Of a stretch of 5,982 bases of DNA, positions 5,938 through 5,982 are shown piece by piece. Source of the DNA: M3007 sp964392655 (lineage in GTDB: Bacteria > Bacteroidota > Bacteroidia > Chitinophagales > Saprospiraceae); NCBI GenBank assembly GCA_964392655.1, contig CAYMQY010000244.1, positions 1-5,982 of the forward strand, in the 5' to 3' direction. Made by a program: the position numbers and the translations under genes. The notes under the pieces were generated by a model. It did not search any database. It saw nothing but the letters and a program-made list of their open reading frames with translations, and was not told the origin of the DNA. Position 1 is the stretch's first letter. Every line of letters begins with the position of its first letter.

Positions 5938-5982
5938 CGTCTGAATCATCTTGCGCGTAGCGCTTTCTTTCGCCGTTTCAAG
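5932..5982 (-). CDS. 3' end of a protein, probably a T9SS sorting-domain tail (5' part outside window)
   Basis: On the minus strand the frame reads LETAKESATRKMIQTK and stops at TAA (5934-5932). The pattern of an R/LETxKxxxTRK strand followed by a short hydrophobic and basic end resembles the last beta-strand of T9SS type A sorting domains. With only 16 residues visible the family call is tentative. The coding end is supported by the strong palindrome that overlaps the stop and by the intrinsic terminator about 120 nt downstream on the same strand. Confidence 0.5.
   Translation of the reverse strand, partial: LETAKESATRKMIQTK

Overview
The window looks like Bacteroidota DNA of moderately high GC, most likely a Saprospiraceae-like or related environmental lineage, and probably comes from a draft or metagenome assembly. 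Evidence for the phylum: a large secreted protein built of HYR-type/Ig-like modules ends in a type IX secretion (T9SS) C-terminal sorting domain; a second gene starts with a two-component-regulator propeller (Reg_prop) segment; starts lack Shine-Dalgarno sequences and the one start that is tightly bounded has an A-run before it. The family-level placement is inference. A 100-N gap flanked by an exact 55-nt duplication marks a scaffold join.

Layout from left to right. (1) 1-2438, plus strand: the 3' part of a very large surface protein. Four cysteine-bearing ~80-residue modules of one type are followed by five HYR-like modules of another type, an acidic linker and a T9SS sorting domain. (2) 2456-3604, minus strand, convergent with only 17 nt between stops: a complete 382-residue, mostly helical soluble protein of unknown function. 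(3) 3605-3797: intergenic, holding a long imperfect palindrome made of ATCTGTG-type units. (4) 3827-5643, minus strand, interrupted by the gap: one composite reading frame. It runs signal peptide, Reg_prop segment, Ig-like scrap, two FG-GAP/VCBS-like repeats, then HYR modules homologous to gene 1. If the 55-nt duplication is merged, the two halves join in frame into a 553-residue product. Its 3' end looks eroded, with a missing block of modules and a sorting-domain tail left out of frame. (5) 5644-5931: intergenic, with a good intrinsic terminator on the minus strand and a second long palindrome made of 9-nt GGTTTRRCG-type units. (6) 5932-5982, minus strand: the last 16 codons of another protein, probably another T9SS cargo.

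No operon or pathway is evident. The shared theme is T9SS-exported, repeat-rich surface or secreted proteins, with paralogous modules recombining between or within genes, and with palindromic elements placed after T9SS cargo genes. I see no tRNA, rRNA, CRISPR array or transposase. I do not see convincing evidence for a wholly new system. The points most worth checking are the composite Reg_prop/FG-GAP/HYR gene, its deletion scars, and the shared architecture of the two intergenic palindromes.
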